Shown here: positions 46,101 through 56,803 of the stretch, piece by piece
Numbering within the stretch: the stretch's first letter is position 1
Layout of the letters: each line of letters opens with the position of its first letter
DNA from: Parapristionchus giblindavisi
Lineage: Eukaryota > Nematoda > Chromadorea > Rhabditida > Diplogasteridae
Direction of reading: 5' to 3'
Length of the DNA: 64,000 bases
Assembly: GCA_943737045.1 (NCBI GenBank)
Contig: CALSFV010000022.1
Coordinates: 602,501-666,500 of the forward strand
Notes under the pieces: model-generated
What the model was told of the DNA's origin: nothing
What the model saw: the letters and a program-made list of their open reading frames with translations, nothing else
Database searches by the model: none
Translations under genes and position numbers: made by a program

Positions 46101-47991
46101 GTTATAGACGAGACAGCACTAGGTCGGATGAGGACCGATGAATATGATAACAATTTAAATATGAGAGACAAGCGCTAATGGATAGAAAATTTATGAAAAT
46201 AGTTATCATCCAGTCGGTTATTATTCATCGGTTCTCATCCGAGGTTATGCCGATGAGACTTTTGCTCAATTGCGCAGAACTTTTGTGGTTTGATAGAATT
46301 ACGATAGAAATGTGATAATGAAGATTATGTGTATTTGTGTTATATATGAAGATTATACATTATATATTTATATATTTATCCTGCAAGTGGGACGTGCATG
46401 GATTGAGCATAAAAATAAGATGTGCGGCCGTTTGTATTATAACTCGGTCTCTATGGTCATTTGGGGATGGAAAACAGACACCTATGAAAGAAATATTAGA
46501 TATATGGATGGAATGCGCATAGACTACGTCAAACGTTCATGCTTGAGAATGGCTATGTGGAACATGCACAGCATATGTCAGAGGCCGTATCCATGAACGT
46601 TGGCGAACCGATTAACGACAAACGTGTCGCCACAATCGTAGGCGGATGATTTTATCAAACGCCCCCCACTTTCGCATGTTTCGTTTGTCGGCAAACGGTT
46701 TGACATTCATAGATACAATACAGTTCATCAACTTTGCTGTTGAAAGCTTCGTTTTTTCTCTTGTTTATATTTCTTCTCTATTGCATTTTTCTCGAGACGA
46801 CTAGTCTCATAGAAAGAAGTCAAGGAAGAATGACAGAATGGTAGGATTAGGAAGCCTCACAACCTCTATCTCTCCTTCTCCCTCTCTACCTTTCACTCTC
46901 TCCGTCTCTACCTCTCCCTCTCCCTCGTCCCCTATCTGAATGGCAAGTAGTGAAAGACTTAGGAAGTGAATATCAAAACAAGTCCTCTACTATTAATGTT
47001 TGCCAGCCTCGAGACTATTTACGCGTAATATATGCCTAGTATCGATCTATATTATGCCTAAATATGAATAGGGAATTGCGAGATAAATAGAAGATAATAT
47101 GATAATTATGATGATAGACATGGTAAATTCCATTGAAATCTCAGGATATGGTTTGTTAGGAGTGTAGAAATAGGTCGCAAACAAATGCATTGGAAACACG
47201 TGCAAGATCACACAGAAAGTTCTCAATTTCTTATTCTTATTCTTCATTGTTACGTGAGCAAGGTGGATTATTTCGTTAGTTCCCGATAAGAATTCAGAAA
47301 AGTACAATTGAGTGGTCGATGGTTTCGCTTAATTGGATACTGTAATCAATACGGTGGTCAACGTCTATGGATAATGCTAATCATCACTTATCTGTCTTCA
47401 GTCTGATATGTTAGATAAAATGAATGGAATTGTAATTAATCTTACTCTCCGAATTCTTGCACACCTCAACATTCTTTGACAAGCTGTTTTTTGTTTGCAA
47501 AAGAGACAAGTCAGAGAGTCATTAATGTTTTTTTTTCAGCTGCTATGTTGAGCGACCGTTCTGTCTTGGAAAATACAGTGAAGGCTAAGAGACCCTATTC
47601 ATTTCTTTTCTTATCTGCGACTTCTGGTATCAAGGATTCCCCAGAAATGATAAGATATCGCACTGATCAAGCAAAGAATTTTCTTTCCCAATCGCTTTTT
47701 TCTGTCTCTAAATAGAAAATCTAGACAAATCGCTCGGAAAATGTCCTAAAAACATGTGATCATCGTCATATGGCTTTTTCGATTAAGTTTTTCGAAAATA
47801 TTTTTTCGTCAGTATTCCCATGTTTTCTCTAATCATGAATTAGATAATTATTTTTGAAAATAAACCAACATAGTCGGGATCGCATTTTCTGCTCTTGCTC
47901 TTGTCAGTCAAACTGTCATCAGAGTCGTAACATGTGAGGCTTTGGACGAGCAATGAATAGGAAAGAAGAAGGAGGAGGAGTAGATAGCAAC
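43102..47991 (-). CDS. ET-module/Ly6-like cysteine-rich protein, probably secreted and GPI-anchored
   Basis: Minus-strand exons recognised are 47991 to 47870 (or 47866), 46057-46010, 44266-44117, 43942-43869 and 43252-43102. The last three join in perfect phase. The first starts with a run of leucines ([16 protein letters not shown]), a signal peptide missing its Met, so a 5' exon is still unplaced. Then follow [37 protein letters not shown] and the closing [11 protein letters not shown], the CCxxDxCN signature of nematode ET-module and three-finger-type proteins. The C-terminus is hydrophobic ([17 protein letters not shown]) and fits a GPI-anchor signal. The second exon is ambiguous: the in-phase solution uses donor GTTGGT after TAT at 47870. 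Role and partner are unknown. Confidence 0.72.
44800..44910. repeat. Family A hairpin repeat in the intron of the ET-module-like gene
   Basis: CACAACAAGCTAATTTGAAA and TTCAAATTAACTCGGGGTGT ends, TGGCCACACTCTCTC arm, and the GCATTGCCAATGCGGAGA arm. Confidence 0.78.
45400..45965. repeat. CTCTAC/CCCTCT hexanucleotide tracts
   Basis: An almost pure (CTCTAC)n run spans 45475-45585. Mixed CTCTAC/CTCCCT runs flank it and continue at 45715-45965. The Ser-Thr repeat frame here is an artefact. It is in an intron of the minus-strand gene. Confidence 0.93.
46113..46258. repeat. Family D inverted repeat
   Basis: It shares GAGACAAGCGCTAATG and ATCCAGTCGGTTATTATTCA with the 34.0-kb copy, and has CACTAGGTCGGATGAGG / CTCATCCGAGGTTATG ends. 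Confidence 0.75.
46592..46710. repeat. Family C hairpin element, diverged
   Basis: CATGAACGTTGGCGAACCG at the left and GTTTGTCGGCAAACGGTTTG at the right, with CACAATCGTAGGCGGATG in the centre. Confidence 0.75.
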
Positions 47992-47994
47992 CTG

Positions 47995-49208
47995 CAATAA
48001 TAGTAATAATTATTATTATTATTATTAAATATTCATTACGATTTCAAAGCAATACTAATATGGCGTTTCCCTGTAAGTTTTGGTAAATATACTTACAGAA
48101 GTAAATATAATATAGTATTTTGATCTTCCATGATGCGAGGCGAAACGTATGAGCAATATTACAATTGTGAAATAATAGAGACAAAATAAGACTATTTATG
48201 TCATTTTTGCATAAATAAATCATTATTTCCCGATAACTCTGTGGGGAACGCTATTATTATATATGACGATATAGGACAAAGGTAACCGGATATATCTATA
48301 GATAACCGCTACTGACAAGGGCATGGTCTCAAATTACCATTGGGGCTAAAAAACCGAATTGATTACGAACGCCTTCGAAAATCGCTATTTCAATATCGAT
48401 TTTCTCGAATCATAACTTCATTCAGCTTCTCATGATATATTTCAGATGCCATAACTCCATGTTAATTTGAGACCATTTCCTCGTTTGGCACATGCTTTCA
48501 CTAGACTTTTGAATCTTTTTGCATGACATTTTGTCATTCTTGTAAATTGGATTGAGAGTAAGCACATGTGGCTCAACAATGGGGTCTTTCAGGCTTATAG
48601 TGTTCCCTGGCAATGAATAGAAACGCGTCGTCGTTTACACTATATTTTCTCTCAACTCTTTTTTTCATGACAATATCTGAATAAGCAGTTTGAATCGAGT
48701 TGTGGAAAGGCTGGATTCGCCAATAATAATATTGATCGTGTAAGCATACATGCACAATATGCAGAGGGGCGTTAATTACCAAAGCTCACCATACGTTAAT
48801 TACTACATATAACTCTATCAAAAATGTCAAGCTGAACTAGAATAATAATTATAATAATATTCATCATGTCAGCATATCATTTGCAGAGGGGTCCAAAACG
48901 GGGCGAATTTTCTTATCCACAACATCAAAAATATCTATACAATATTCATAATATCCATAATATAATAACCACAAGATAATTTTGTCTCTGAGAGAATTCA
49001 TCGTCAATCCTTTCCTATCCTATTCTATCTCTGCTACTGCTCCTCCTCCATCTTGCAACATCCCTACAGAAACTAGCGCAACCAGTAATTACAATAATTG
49101 TCGGAACATTCTATTAGCATAATTAATTGAGAGCGGTTTAGCGCACTTCAACTGGGTTAATTCCGGTATTGTCAAGAGTGAAACTATGAAAGTATACAAA
49201 TAAAATAA
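47995..49208. other. No gene recognised between the ET-module-like gene and the palindrome
   Basis: AT-rich sequence with ATT repeats. The missing first exon of the minus-strand gene should lie here, but no start-plus-donor pair stands out. Confidence 0.45.
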
Positions 49209-50293
49209 TACAGTACAGCCCGATCTCCTTTTGTACACGAGTAACACTGCGGCGCGCAGAGGCGCTCATTTGCGCTCATCATTTATTTCTGCGGGTACTG
49301 AATACTTTTCGATTCTCAAAGTCTTAATCATGAGTTTCCGTTATGAAAAGTTGTTTTAATGACTAAAGAAACTGAAACAAAATTTCTATTAATGAGAAAA
49401 AACAATTAAAAGGCAAATCACACTGGTCCGAAAATGTTTGGGTAGAGAAATTTTTGAACGACGCAAATCATACTGTATGTTTAGCGGGAATTTTAAATTT
49501 TTAATGTTTTTCGTTTTTACTCACATTTCTTCGTTTTTTTCCTGTTTGGACGTTAGAGTAGTCTTAGTCAAAATCTGCCAATAGCAAAATAGCGTTTAAG
49601 TTTTCCGTGTCATCCAGCCACGACAGTGTAGCACAGACCTTCATTTGGCATTTTGCCAAGTAATTCAATTCGCGATAACAATAGAGTTTTCACTTCGTTT
49701 TGAACTTATTATTCGGTGTTGTTCGATTGATTCTGTATTAAATCGGTGCTCTTGCTGTTCTACTAGGTATTGGTAGTTGAGCCAAGCCCATAATCCACTT
49801 AAAGTAGTAGTTAACTTAGTGTTGGCGCAGTTCGATGTAGTATTTCGCCTTTACTCTTTCAATTTCCTATATTTTCTCGATGTACTATTTGATCGTGCGA
49901 ATGTATTACTTCCTATTCTACTTAATGATTATATTTTCACATTTCCATTGCAGTCATAGATGATGGAGGGAGTCGTTGTCACGGCGATCGCGTCTGCGAT
50001 TGCCTCCTCCCGCTAGACCTCGTCGACAGCATCAATGTGCAAACAGCAGCGCCTGCTCGAGTAGCGCCGTGTGGCCGTCTTCTTCCTCATTAGGACGGCA
50101 CAAAAGTTCGTGAACAGCGAATATTTTCAATTTATTGATTTTAATTTTAAATCAATCCAGGGGTCTCGCTTCGCTCGCTAATCCGACATCAGCACAACAC
50201 GTTAGAGTGACCGGTACGGATTATGTAATTGATTATTGACTCATATTAAGTGATTTTGATTCTGACACTAGTGTGAGGGAGAGATCTGGGTTA

Positions 50294-50405
50294 AAGGCAC
50301 ACCCCAAGCTAATTCGACTCTCCGCTTTGGCAACATTATCCCGCAGACAAAGAAAAAAGTGTGACCAGAGCGGAGGGTCAAATTAGCTAGGGGTGCGCTT
50401 TTATA
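50294..50405. repeat. Family A hairpin repeat, left palindrome arm
   Basis: AAAGGCACACCCCAAGCTAA and GCTAGGGGTGCGCTTTT ends, with GACTCTCCGCTTTGGCAACA and GACCAGAGCGGAGGGTC arms. The mirror copy lies at 54671-54782. Confidence 0.85.
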
Positions 50406-50553
50406 GAAAACGAATTTAACTGAATAAATGAAGAACAGCTTTGATATATCGACCCTACAGTATCCTCACTCTACCACATCACTACAATTATCGATTGTTG
50501 TAGATGATTACAATCCGGTCGTGTCTTTCGTCAAATTCTCACCCAATTGAAAG

Positions 50554-52057
50554 TACATACTGGCGGCCTCTCTGGACATTCCACTCAAGAAATTGGACTT
50601 CAATAAGGTACATTCTCTACTCGCTAACGAGTTCTTTGACGTTTATCAATATTTTATTTATAAAAGTCACATATTTATCCCAAACTGTTTTCTCTACAAA
50701 CCTGACTGTTGATATTGCTTACAACGAATCAAATTTTTATCGAATATTTATTGATTATCGCTGTGTTCATCTATTGAACGGTGATTATCAGGGCCTGAAA
50801 ATTTACACTGGTAACACGAATACAAAGTGTACTACATATTCGTCAACCTATCTGTTTACTGTAGGTATAGGGATTTCTGTAGATATAGGGATTACTGTAG
50901 GTATAGAGATTAATGTAGGTATATAGATTACTGTAGGCATAGACATTACTGTAGGTATAAGGATTACTGTAGGTATAGGGATTTCTGTAGATATAGGGAT
51001 TACTGTAGGTATAGAGATTACGGTAGGTATAGAGATTACTGTAGGTATATAGATTACTGTAGGTATATATAGATTACTGTAGGTATAGGTATTTCTGTAG
51101 ATATAGGGATTACTGTGGGTATAGAGATTAATGTAGGTATATAGATTACTGTAGGCATAGACATTACTGTAGGTATATAGATTACTGTAGGTATAGATAT
51201 TACTGTAGGTATATAGATTACTGTCGGCAAAGAGAGTGGAAGGCCAATTTATCAAATTTAAGGGATTCTTTACGTTGTTAATGTATAAGTCTGCATAGTA
51301 TTTAATTTAATATTGCTTATTATATTTGTCGATAATATCTCTGAAATTCACTACTTCCAGATCGATCTGTTGGCTGCGATTCACGAGGCGACTCCCGAAG
51401 CGATTGTAGAGAAGATAAACAGCTGGAATGCGGTGAAGGTTGGTACAGAATTATGAATTATGGTAACGAATTATGACCATACGTGGGTAGCATTGCCGCC
51501 CACCCAATGATAGTAACCAAGAGGCTCCTGCCGGAGAAAAAGTATCGCAAACTGAGTGATGATAAGCACTAAAACGTCTAGTTTCTCCCAGCGCGAAAGT
51601 TGGCTACGGTATATCTGGGCGCTCGCCATACAAACGCTTCTGACGAGACCTATCATCGAGTTTTACGAGTTCAGATACATGCCGAGATGGCTTAGTGGTT
51701 AGAACTTTTGTTTAACTATCCGAACGTCGTATGTTCGAATCCCGCCCGGTGCAGATCAACTTTGCCGATTTTTTGTAGTGTGGGAGGCTTCAAGCCAAAG
51801 TTAAATGTAGGGATTTCTCTCCATTGAACCGCCGTGTCTCCATTTCGGCCTTTTCATCACCACATAAATGATAGAGTTCTGTATCGAGGATTTCTTTTAG
51901 GGTCCTATAGCGAGGATATCTTATTAATTGGTTGTCGATGTGATTATGGATACGGTAATTTCAGATGTACGAGATCTTGGGTGCGGACGAGGAGTACGTT
52001 CAATCGATAGTGAGAGCGACGATGGATGATGTGGTGCGAGCAGTAGTATTCATGTGA
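50554..52057 (+). CDS. Hypothetical small protein, palindrome left copy (3' exons)
   Basis: Three stretches join in phase. About 50554-50607 encodes YILAASLDIPLKKLDFNK. 51361-51438 encodes IDLLAAIHEATPEAIVEKIN plus SWNAVK. 51965-52057 encodes MYEILGADEEYVQSIVRATM plus DDVVRAVVFM and a TGA stop. Donors GTACAT and GTTGGT and acceptors CTTCCAG and TTTCAG are canonical for the last two introns, whereas the acceptor before the first stretch (TTGAAAG) is weaker. The product is acidic and helical, and I recognise no family. The N-terminal part and start are not found; 49960-50095 has an open frame that might belong to it. The two copies are convergent and both end close to the palindrome centre. Confidence 0.5.
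50860..51235. repeat. ACTGTAGGTATA-type minisatellite, shorter (left arm) allele
   Basis: Tandem units of 18 bp, typically ATTACTGTAGGTATAGAG with TAGG/TATA/CTGTAGAT variants, form higher-order blocks. It lies in an intron of the hypothetical gene. The right-arm counterpart is 108 bp (six units) longer. Confidence 0.92.
51681..51753 (+). ncRNA. tRNA-like sequence with pol III A and B boxes (SINE head or tRNA pseudogene), left arm
   Basis: TGGCTTAGTGG fits the A box and TGTTCGAATCC fits the B box with tRNA-like spacing, so an internal pol III promoter is present. The acceptor stem (GCCGAGA against CCGGTGC) and the T stem pair badly, and no clean anticodon arm forms, so a functional tRNA is unlikely. 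The mirror copy is at about 53215-53287 on the other strand. A tRNA-derived SINE or pseudogene is the best reading. Confidence 0.55.
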
Positions 52058-52179
52058 GGGTTACGGTAGCCCAAGGTCCTTGTAGACTTTTCAGCTTTTT
52101 TATACCGTAGAAGTCGATTCTTATTGATTGATTGTTTGTCTTTGCATTTTACATTGGATAAACATTTGATAATTATCAT

Positions 52180-52788
52180 CGTTAACTGATAAGCAATAAG
52201 TACAGTTCGAAAATTAAGTTAAGTGAAGATTAAACAAGGTAAGTTTACATTACACTCGAACATTTTAAATAGATGAATCACCCTTGTGGTGTACGATACA
52301 TTAATTTATTTATTTATAAATCAATAAACATTAGTTACATACCTCATGCTACAGATTACTGTAACACAACATAGCACATTACGGTAGCACCACACAACAT
52401 ACATCACCGAGTGTGGTACGACCGATAAAGGTAACATCACAAAATGTTTACCAAGGATAAGAAATATGATTGTGAATTACTGTAACCTACCGCAACCCGG
52501 TCTTGTCAGACTAATCTGTCAGTATCTTGTAATCAGTGTAGTAATCAGTAACTTGTCAGAAAAAATCGATATATACGAGATTTAAGTATACGTTGTCGGA
52601 ATAAGCACAGTGTGCGGGAAGATTATTGTGTGATATCGTAAAACTATCGTAATCCACCGTAAACCATCATGACAAACACACAACCCCGCGCGTGCTAGCC
52701 AGAATAATTGCTCCTAAGGTAATTAAATTATAATAACCAAATTATTGAAATCATATCAACCAAACTTTTTTTGGTTGTCGTGTCAACA
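52180..52788. other. Spacer of the giant palindrome
   Basis: A 609-bp AT-rich unique segment between the arms. It has CACATTACGGTAGC and TTACTGTAAC words, which are common in this genome, but no gene. Confidence 0.85.
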
Positions 52789-52910
52789 ATGATAATTATC
52801 AAATGTTTATCCAATGTAAAATGCAAAGACAAACAATCAATCAATAAGAATCGACTTCTACGGTATAAAAAAGCTGAAAAGTCTACAAGGACCTTGGGCT
52901 ACCGTAACCC

Positions 52911-54522
52911 TCACATGAATACTACTGCTCGCACCACATCATCCATCGTCGCTCTCACTATCGATTGAACGTACTCCTCGTCCGCACCCAAGATCTCGTA
53001 CATCTGAAATTACCGTATCCATAATCACATCGACAACCAATTAATAAGATATCCTCGCTATAGGACCCTAAAAGAAATCCTCGATACAGAACTCTATCAT
53101 TTATGTGGTGATGAAAAGGCCGAAATGGAGACACGGCGGTTCAATGGAGAGAAATCCCTACATTTAACTTTGGCTTGAAGCCTCCCACACTACAAAAAAT
53201 CGGCAAAGTTGATCTGCACCGGGCGGGATTCGAACATACGACGTTCGGATAGTTAAACAAAAGTTCTAACCACTAAGCCATCTCGGCATGTATCTGAACT
53301 CGTAAAACTCGATGATAGGTCTCGTCAGAAGCGTTTGTATGGCGAGCGCCCAGATATACCGTAGCCAACTTTCGCGCTGGGAGAAACTAGACGTTTTAGT
53401 GCTTATCATCACTCAGTTTGCGATACTTTTTCTCCGGCAGGAGCCTCTTGGTTACTATCATTGGGTGGGCGGCAATGCTACCCACGTATGGTCATAATTC
53501 GTTACCATAATTCATAATTCTGTACCAACCTTCACCGCATTCCAGCTGTTTATCTTCTCTACAATCGCTTCGGGAGTCGCCTCGTGAATCGCAGCCAACA
53601 GATCGATCTGGAAGTAGTGAATTTCAGAGATATTATCGACAAATATAATAAGCAATATTAAATTAAATACTATGCAGACTTATACATTAACAACGTAAAG
53701 AATCCCTTAAAGTTGATAAATTGGCCTTCCACTCTCTTTGCCGACAGTAATCTATATACCTACAGTAATATCTATACCTACAGTAATATATATACCTACA
53801 GTAATCTATATACCTACAGTAATCTCTATACCTACCGTAATCTCTATACCTACAGTAATCCCTATATCTACAGAAATCCCTATACCTACAGTAATCCTTA
53901 TACCTACAGTAATGTCTATGCCTACAGTAATCTATATACCTACATTAATCTCTATACCCACAGTAATCCCTATATCTACAGAAATCCCTATACCTACAGT
54001 AATCTATATATACCTACAGTAATCTATATACCTACAGTAATCTCTATACCTACCGTAATCTCTATACCTACAGTAATCCCTATATCTACAGAAATCCCTA
54101 TACCTACAGTAATCCTTATACCTACAGTAATGTCTATGCCTACAGTAATCTATATACCTACATTAATCTCTATACCTACAGTAATCCCTATATCTACAGA
54201 AATCCCTATACCTACAGTAAACAGATAGGTTGACGAATATGTAGTACACTTTGTATTCGTGTTACCAGTGTAAATTTTCAGGCCCTGATAATCACCGTTC
54301 AATAGATGAACACAGCGATAATCAATAAATATTCGATAAAAATTTGATTCGTTGTAAGCAATATCAACAGTCAGGTTTGTAGAGAAAACAGTTTGGGATA
54401 AATATGTGACTTTTATAAATAAAATATTGATAAACGTCAAAGAACTCGTTAGCGAGTAGAGAATGTACCTTATTGAAGTCCAATTTCTTGAGTGGAATGT
54501 CCAGAGAGGCCGCCAGTATGTA
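52911..54522 (-). CDS. Hypothetical small protein, palindrome right copy (3' exons)
   Basis: Mirror image of the left copy: exons about 54522-54469, 53607-53530 and 53003-52911 on the minus strand. The coding sequence appears identical to the left copy. Splice sites are conserved, and the intervening intron carries the longer minisatellite. Both copies look intact, so both or neither may be expressed. The function is unknown. The main alternative is that one arm is an assembly duplicate. Confidence 0.48.
53215..53287 (-). ncRNA. tRNA-like sequence with pol III A and B boxes, right arm
   Basis: Reverse complement of the left-arm copy at 51681-51753, with the same A and B boxes and the same poor stem pairing. 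A functional tRNA is unlikely. Confidence 0.5.
53738..54220. repeat. CCTACAGTAATCTATATA-type minisatellite, longer (right arm) allele
   Basis: The same 18-bp unit as in the left arm, on the opposite strand. The block with GTCTATGCC and CATTAATC variants occurs twice, a segmental duplication inside the array. Confidence 0.92.
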
Positions 54523-54670
54523 CTTTCAATTGGGTGAGAATTTGACGAAAGACACGACCGGATTGTAATCATCTACAACAATCGATAATTGTAGTGATGT
54601 GGTAGAGTGAGGATACTGTAGGGTCGATATATCAAAGCTGTTCTTCATTTATTCAGTTAAATTCGTTTTC

Positions 54671-54782
54671 TATAAAAGCGCACCCCTAGCTAATTTGACC
54701 CTCCGCTCTGGTCACACTTTTTTCTTTGTCTGCGGGATAATGTTGCCAAAGCGGAGAGTCGAATTAGCTTGGGGTGTGCCTT
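54671..54782. repeat. Family A hairpin repeat, right palindrome arm
   Basis: Mirror of 50294-50405, with no difference noticed. Confidence 0.85.
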
Positions 54783-55867
54783 TAACCCAGATCTCTCCCT
54801 CACACTAGTGTCAGAATCAAAATCACTTAATATGAGTCAATAATCAATTACATAATCCGTACCGGTCACTCTAACGTGTTGTGCTGATGTCGGATTAGCG
54901 AGCGAAGCGAGACCCCTGGATTGATTTAAAATTAAAATCAATAAATTGAAAATATTCGCTGTTCACGAACTTTTGTGCCGTCCTAATGAGGAAGAAGACG
55001 GCCACACGGCGCTACTCGAGCAGGCGCTGCTGTTTGCACATTGATGCTGTCGACGAGGTCTAGCGGGAGGAGGCAATCGCAGACGCGATCGCCGTGACAA
55101 CGACTCCCTCCATCATCTATGACTGCAATGGAAATGTGAAAATATAATCATTAAGTAGAATAGGAAGTAATACATTCGCACGATCAAATAGTACATCGAG
55201 AAAATATAGGAAATTGAAAGAGTAAAGGCGAAATACTACATCGAACTGCGCCAACACTAAGTTAACTACTACTTTAAGTGGATTATGGGCTTGGCTCAAC
55301 TACCAATACCTAGTAGAACAGCAAGAGCACCGATTTAATACAGAATCAATCGAACAACACCGAATAATAAGTTCAAAACGAAGTGAAAACTCTATTGTTA
55401 TCGCGAATTGAATTACTTGGCAAAATGCCAAATGAAGGTCTGTGCTACACTGTCGTGGCTGGATGACACGGAAAACTTAAACGCTATTTTGCTATTGGCA
55501 GATTTTGACTAAGACTACTCTAACGTCCAAACAGGAAAAAAACGAAGAAATGTGAGTAAAAACGAAAAACATTAAAAATTTAAAATTCCCGCTAAACATA
55601 CAGTATGATTTGCGTCGTTCAAAAATTTCTCTACCCAAACATTTTCGGACCAGTGTGATTTGCCTTTTAATTGTTTTTTCTCATTAATAGAAATTTTGTT
55701 TCAGTTTCTTTAGTCATTAAAACAACTTTTCATAACGGAAACTCATGATTAAGACTTTGAGAATCGAAAAGTATTCAGTACCCGCAGAAATAAATGATGA
55801 GCGCAAATGAGCGCCTCTGCGCGCCGCAGTGTTACTCGTGTACAAAAGGAGATCGGGCTGTACTGTA

Positions 55868-56763
55868 GAACACGGTATAATAACAAAATAAAATAATAGT
55901 AAAATGGACTACCTCGTCCGGGGAGTAATTGCCGCATGGTGGAGTGCCTATAACTGGAAGTAGAAGTAGATCGAGATGAAAGACAAAAGAGTATGGAAGT
56001 TAAAAAGGGGGAGGTGACTAAAGGTCACCTGGGTGTTGGCAATTATTTATAAAACGAGGTAGAAACAGAAACACGGAAACACTAGAATACATGGACATAT
56101 TACACACGTAGTCTTACGTTCAGTAATTTCTTAGTTTTGCTATGACAAATAAATGATAAAGGAAGATTGACATATGATATTTTTTTTTTGCAATTTCGAT
56201 GAATCAAAATATTTCGAATTCTTATCACGCATAAAAGAGATGGAATCGAATAAAAACCGAAAAAATAGAAACCAATCAATAATATTTAGCCATTACAGAA
56301 TGGTGTTTCGGTTCGTCCGGAGTCGTCTCAGGACCTCCGACAACGACGCCCGATAGCGATCCTCTTCTCAGCACTGACCACAAGAGGTGAGCAAGGAGCG
56401 AGAAAGAGGGCGAGATAGAGCGAGAGAGAGAGAGAGCGAGAGGACAGAGCCTAGAGCCTAGGCCACGCCCCCTTCGATATGTACATCTTGGAAATTCTTT
56501 CAGTGAACGCTCGAGTTCTGGCTGTGGAGTGAGGGGCGGACCGAGAGGTAACGACGACTTTAATGCCCTACTTGAATAGCGTTTGTTGAGCAATGAACAA
56601 ATACTAATGAGGAAATATTTGGAATGTAACTAGATATATTATAGCTTGGAGCAACAAAAAAATGTAATAGATACGTGTTTATAGTAAATAATATAACAGG
56701 TATAACGTAGAGAGATGGTAATAGTTATGGTTGATAATTAACGCGAGGATATTATTATTGTTA

Positions 56764-56803
<40 letters not shown>

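Larger units (their letters stand above)
49209..52179. repeat. Left arm of a giant palindrome
   Basis: This 2971-bp arm is the reverse complement of 52789-55867. Matching pairs run from TACAGTACAGCCCGATC at 49209 (mate ends 55867) to AATTATCAT ending at 52179 (mate starts 52789). Everything I compared between them is the same apart from rare substitutions (for example at about 51258) and a net 108-bp difference in a minisatellite. The arm carries a hypothetical gene, a family A repeat and a pol III-type tRNA-like sequence. Confidence 0.96.
52789..55867. repeat. Right arm of the giant palindrome
   Basis: This 3079-bp arm is the reverse complement of 49209-52179, with six more minisatellite units. 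It carries the second copies of the hypothetical gene, the tRNA-like sequence and the family A repeat. Confidence 0.96.

Noticed and set aside
50504..50926. A 140-codon frame found in both palindrome arms
   Set aside because: It crosses a likely splice donor (GTACAT at 50608) and runs into the minisatellite. The same DNA read in another frame joins in phase to the neighbouring exons.
51681..51753. Functional tRNA gene
   Set aside because: A and B boxes fit, but acceptor and T stems mispair and no sound anticodon arm forms. Kept only as a tRNA-like element.
50848..54228. Tyr-Thr-Tyr-Ser / Ile-Pro-Thr-Val repeat frames of 94-171 codons in the palindrome
   Set aside because: The 18-bp minisatellite unit has a length divisible by three and so keeps all frames open. 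The gene exons around it splice it out.
49209..55867. Treating the palindrome purely as an assembly error
   Set aside because: The spacer is unique, the arms differ by six minisatellite units and a few substitutions, and the outer flanks differ. An artefact cannot be excluded from sequence alone, so it is kept with that caveat.
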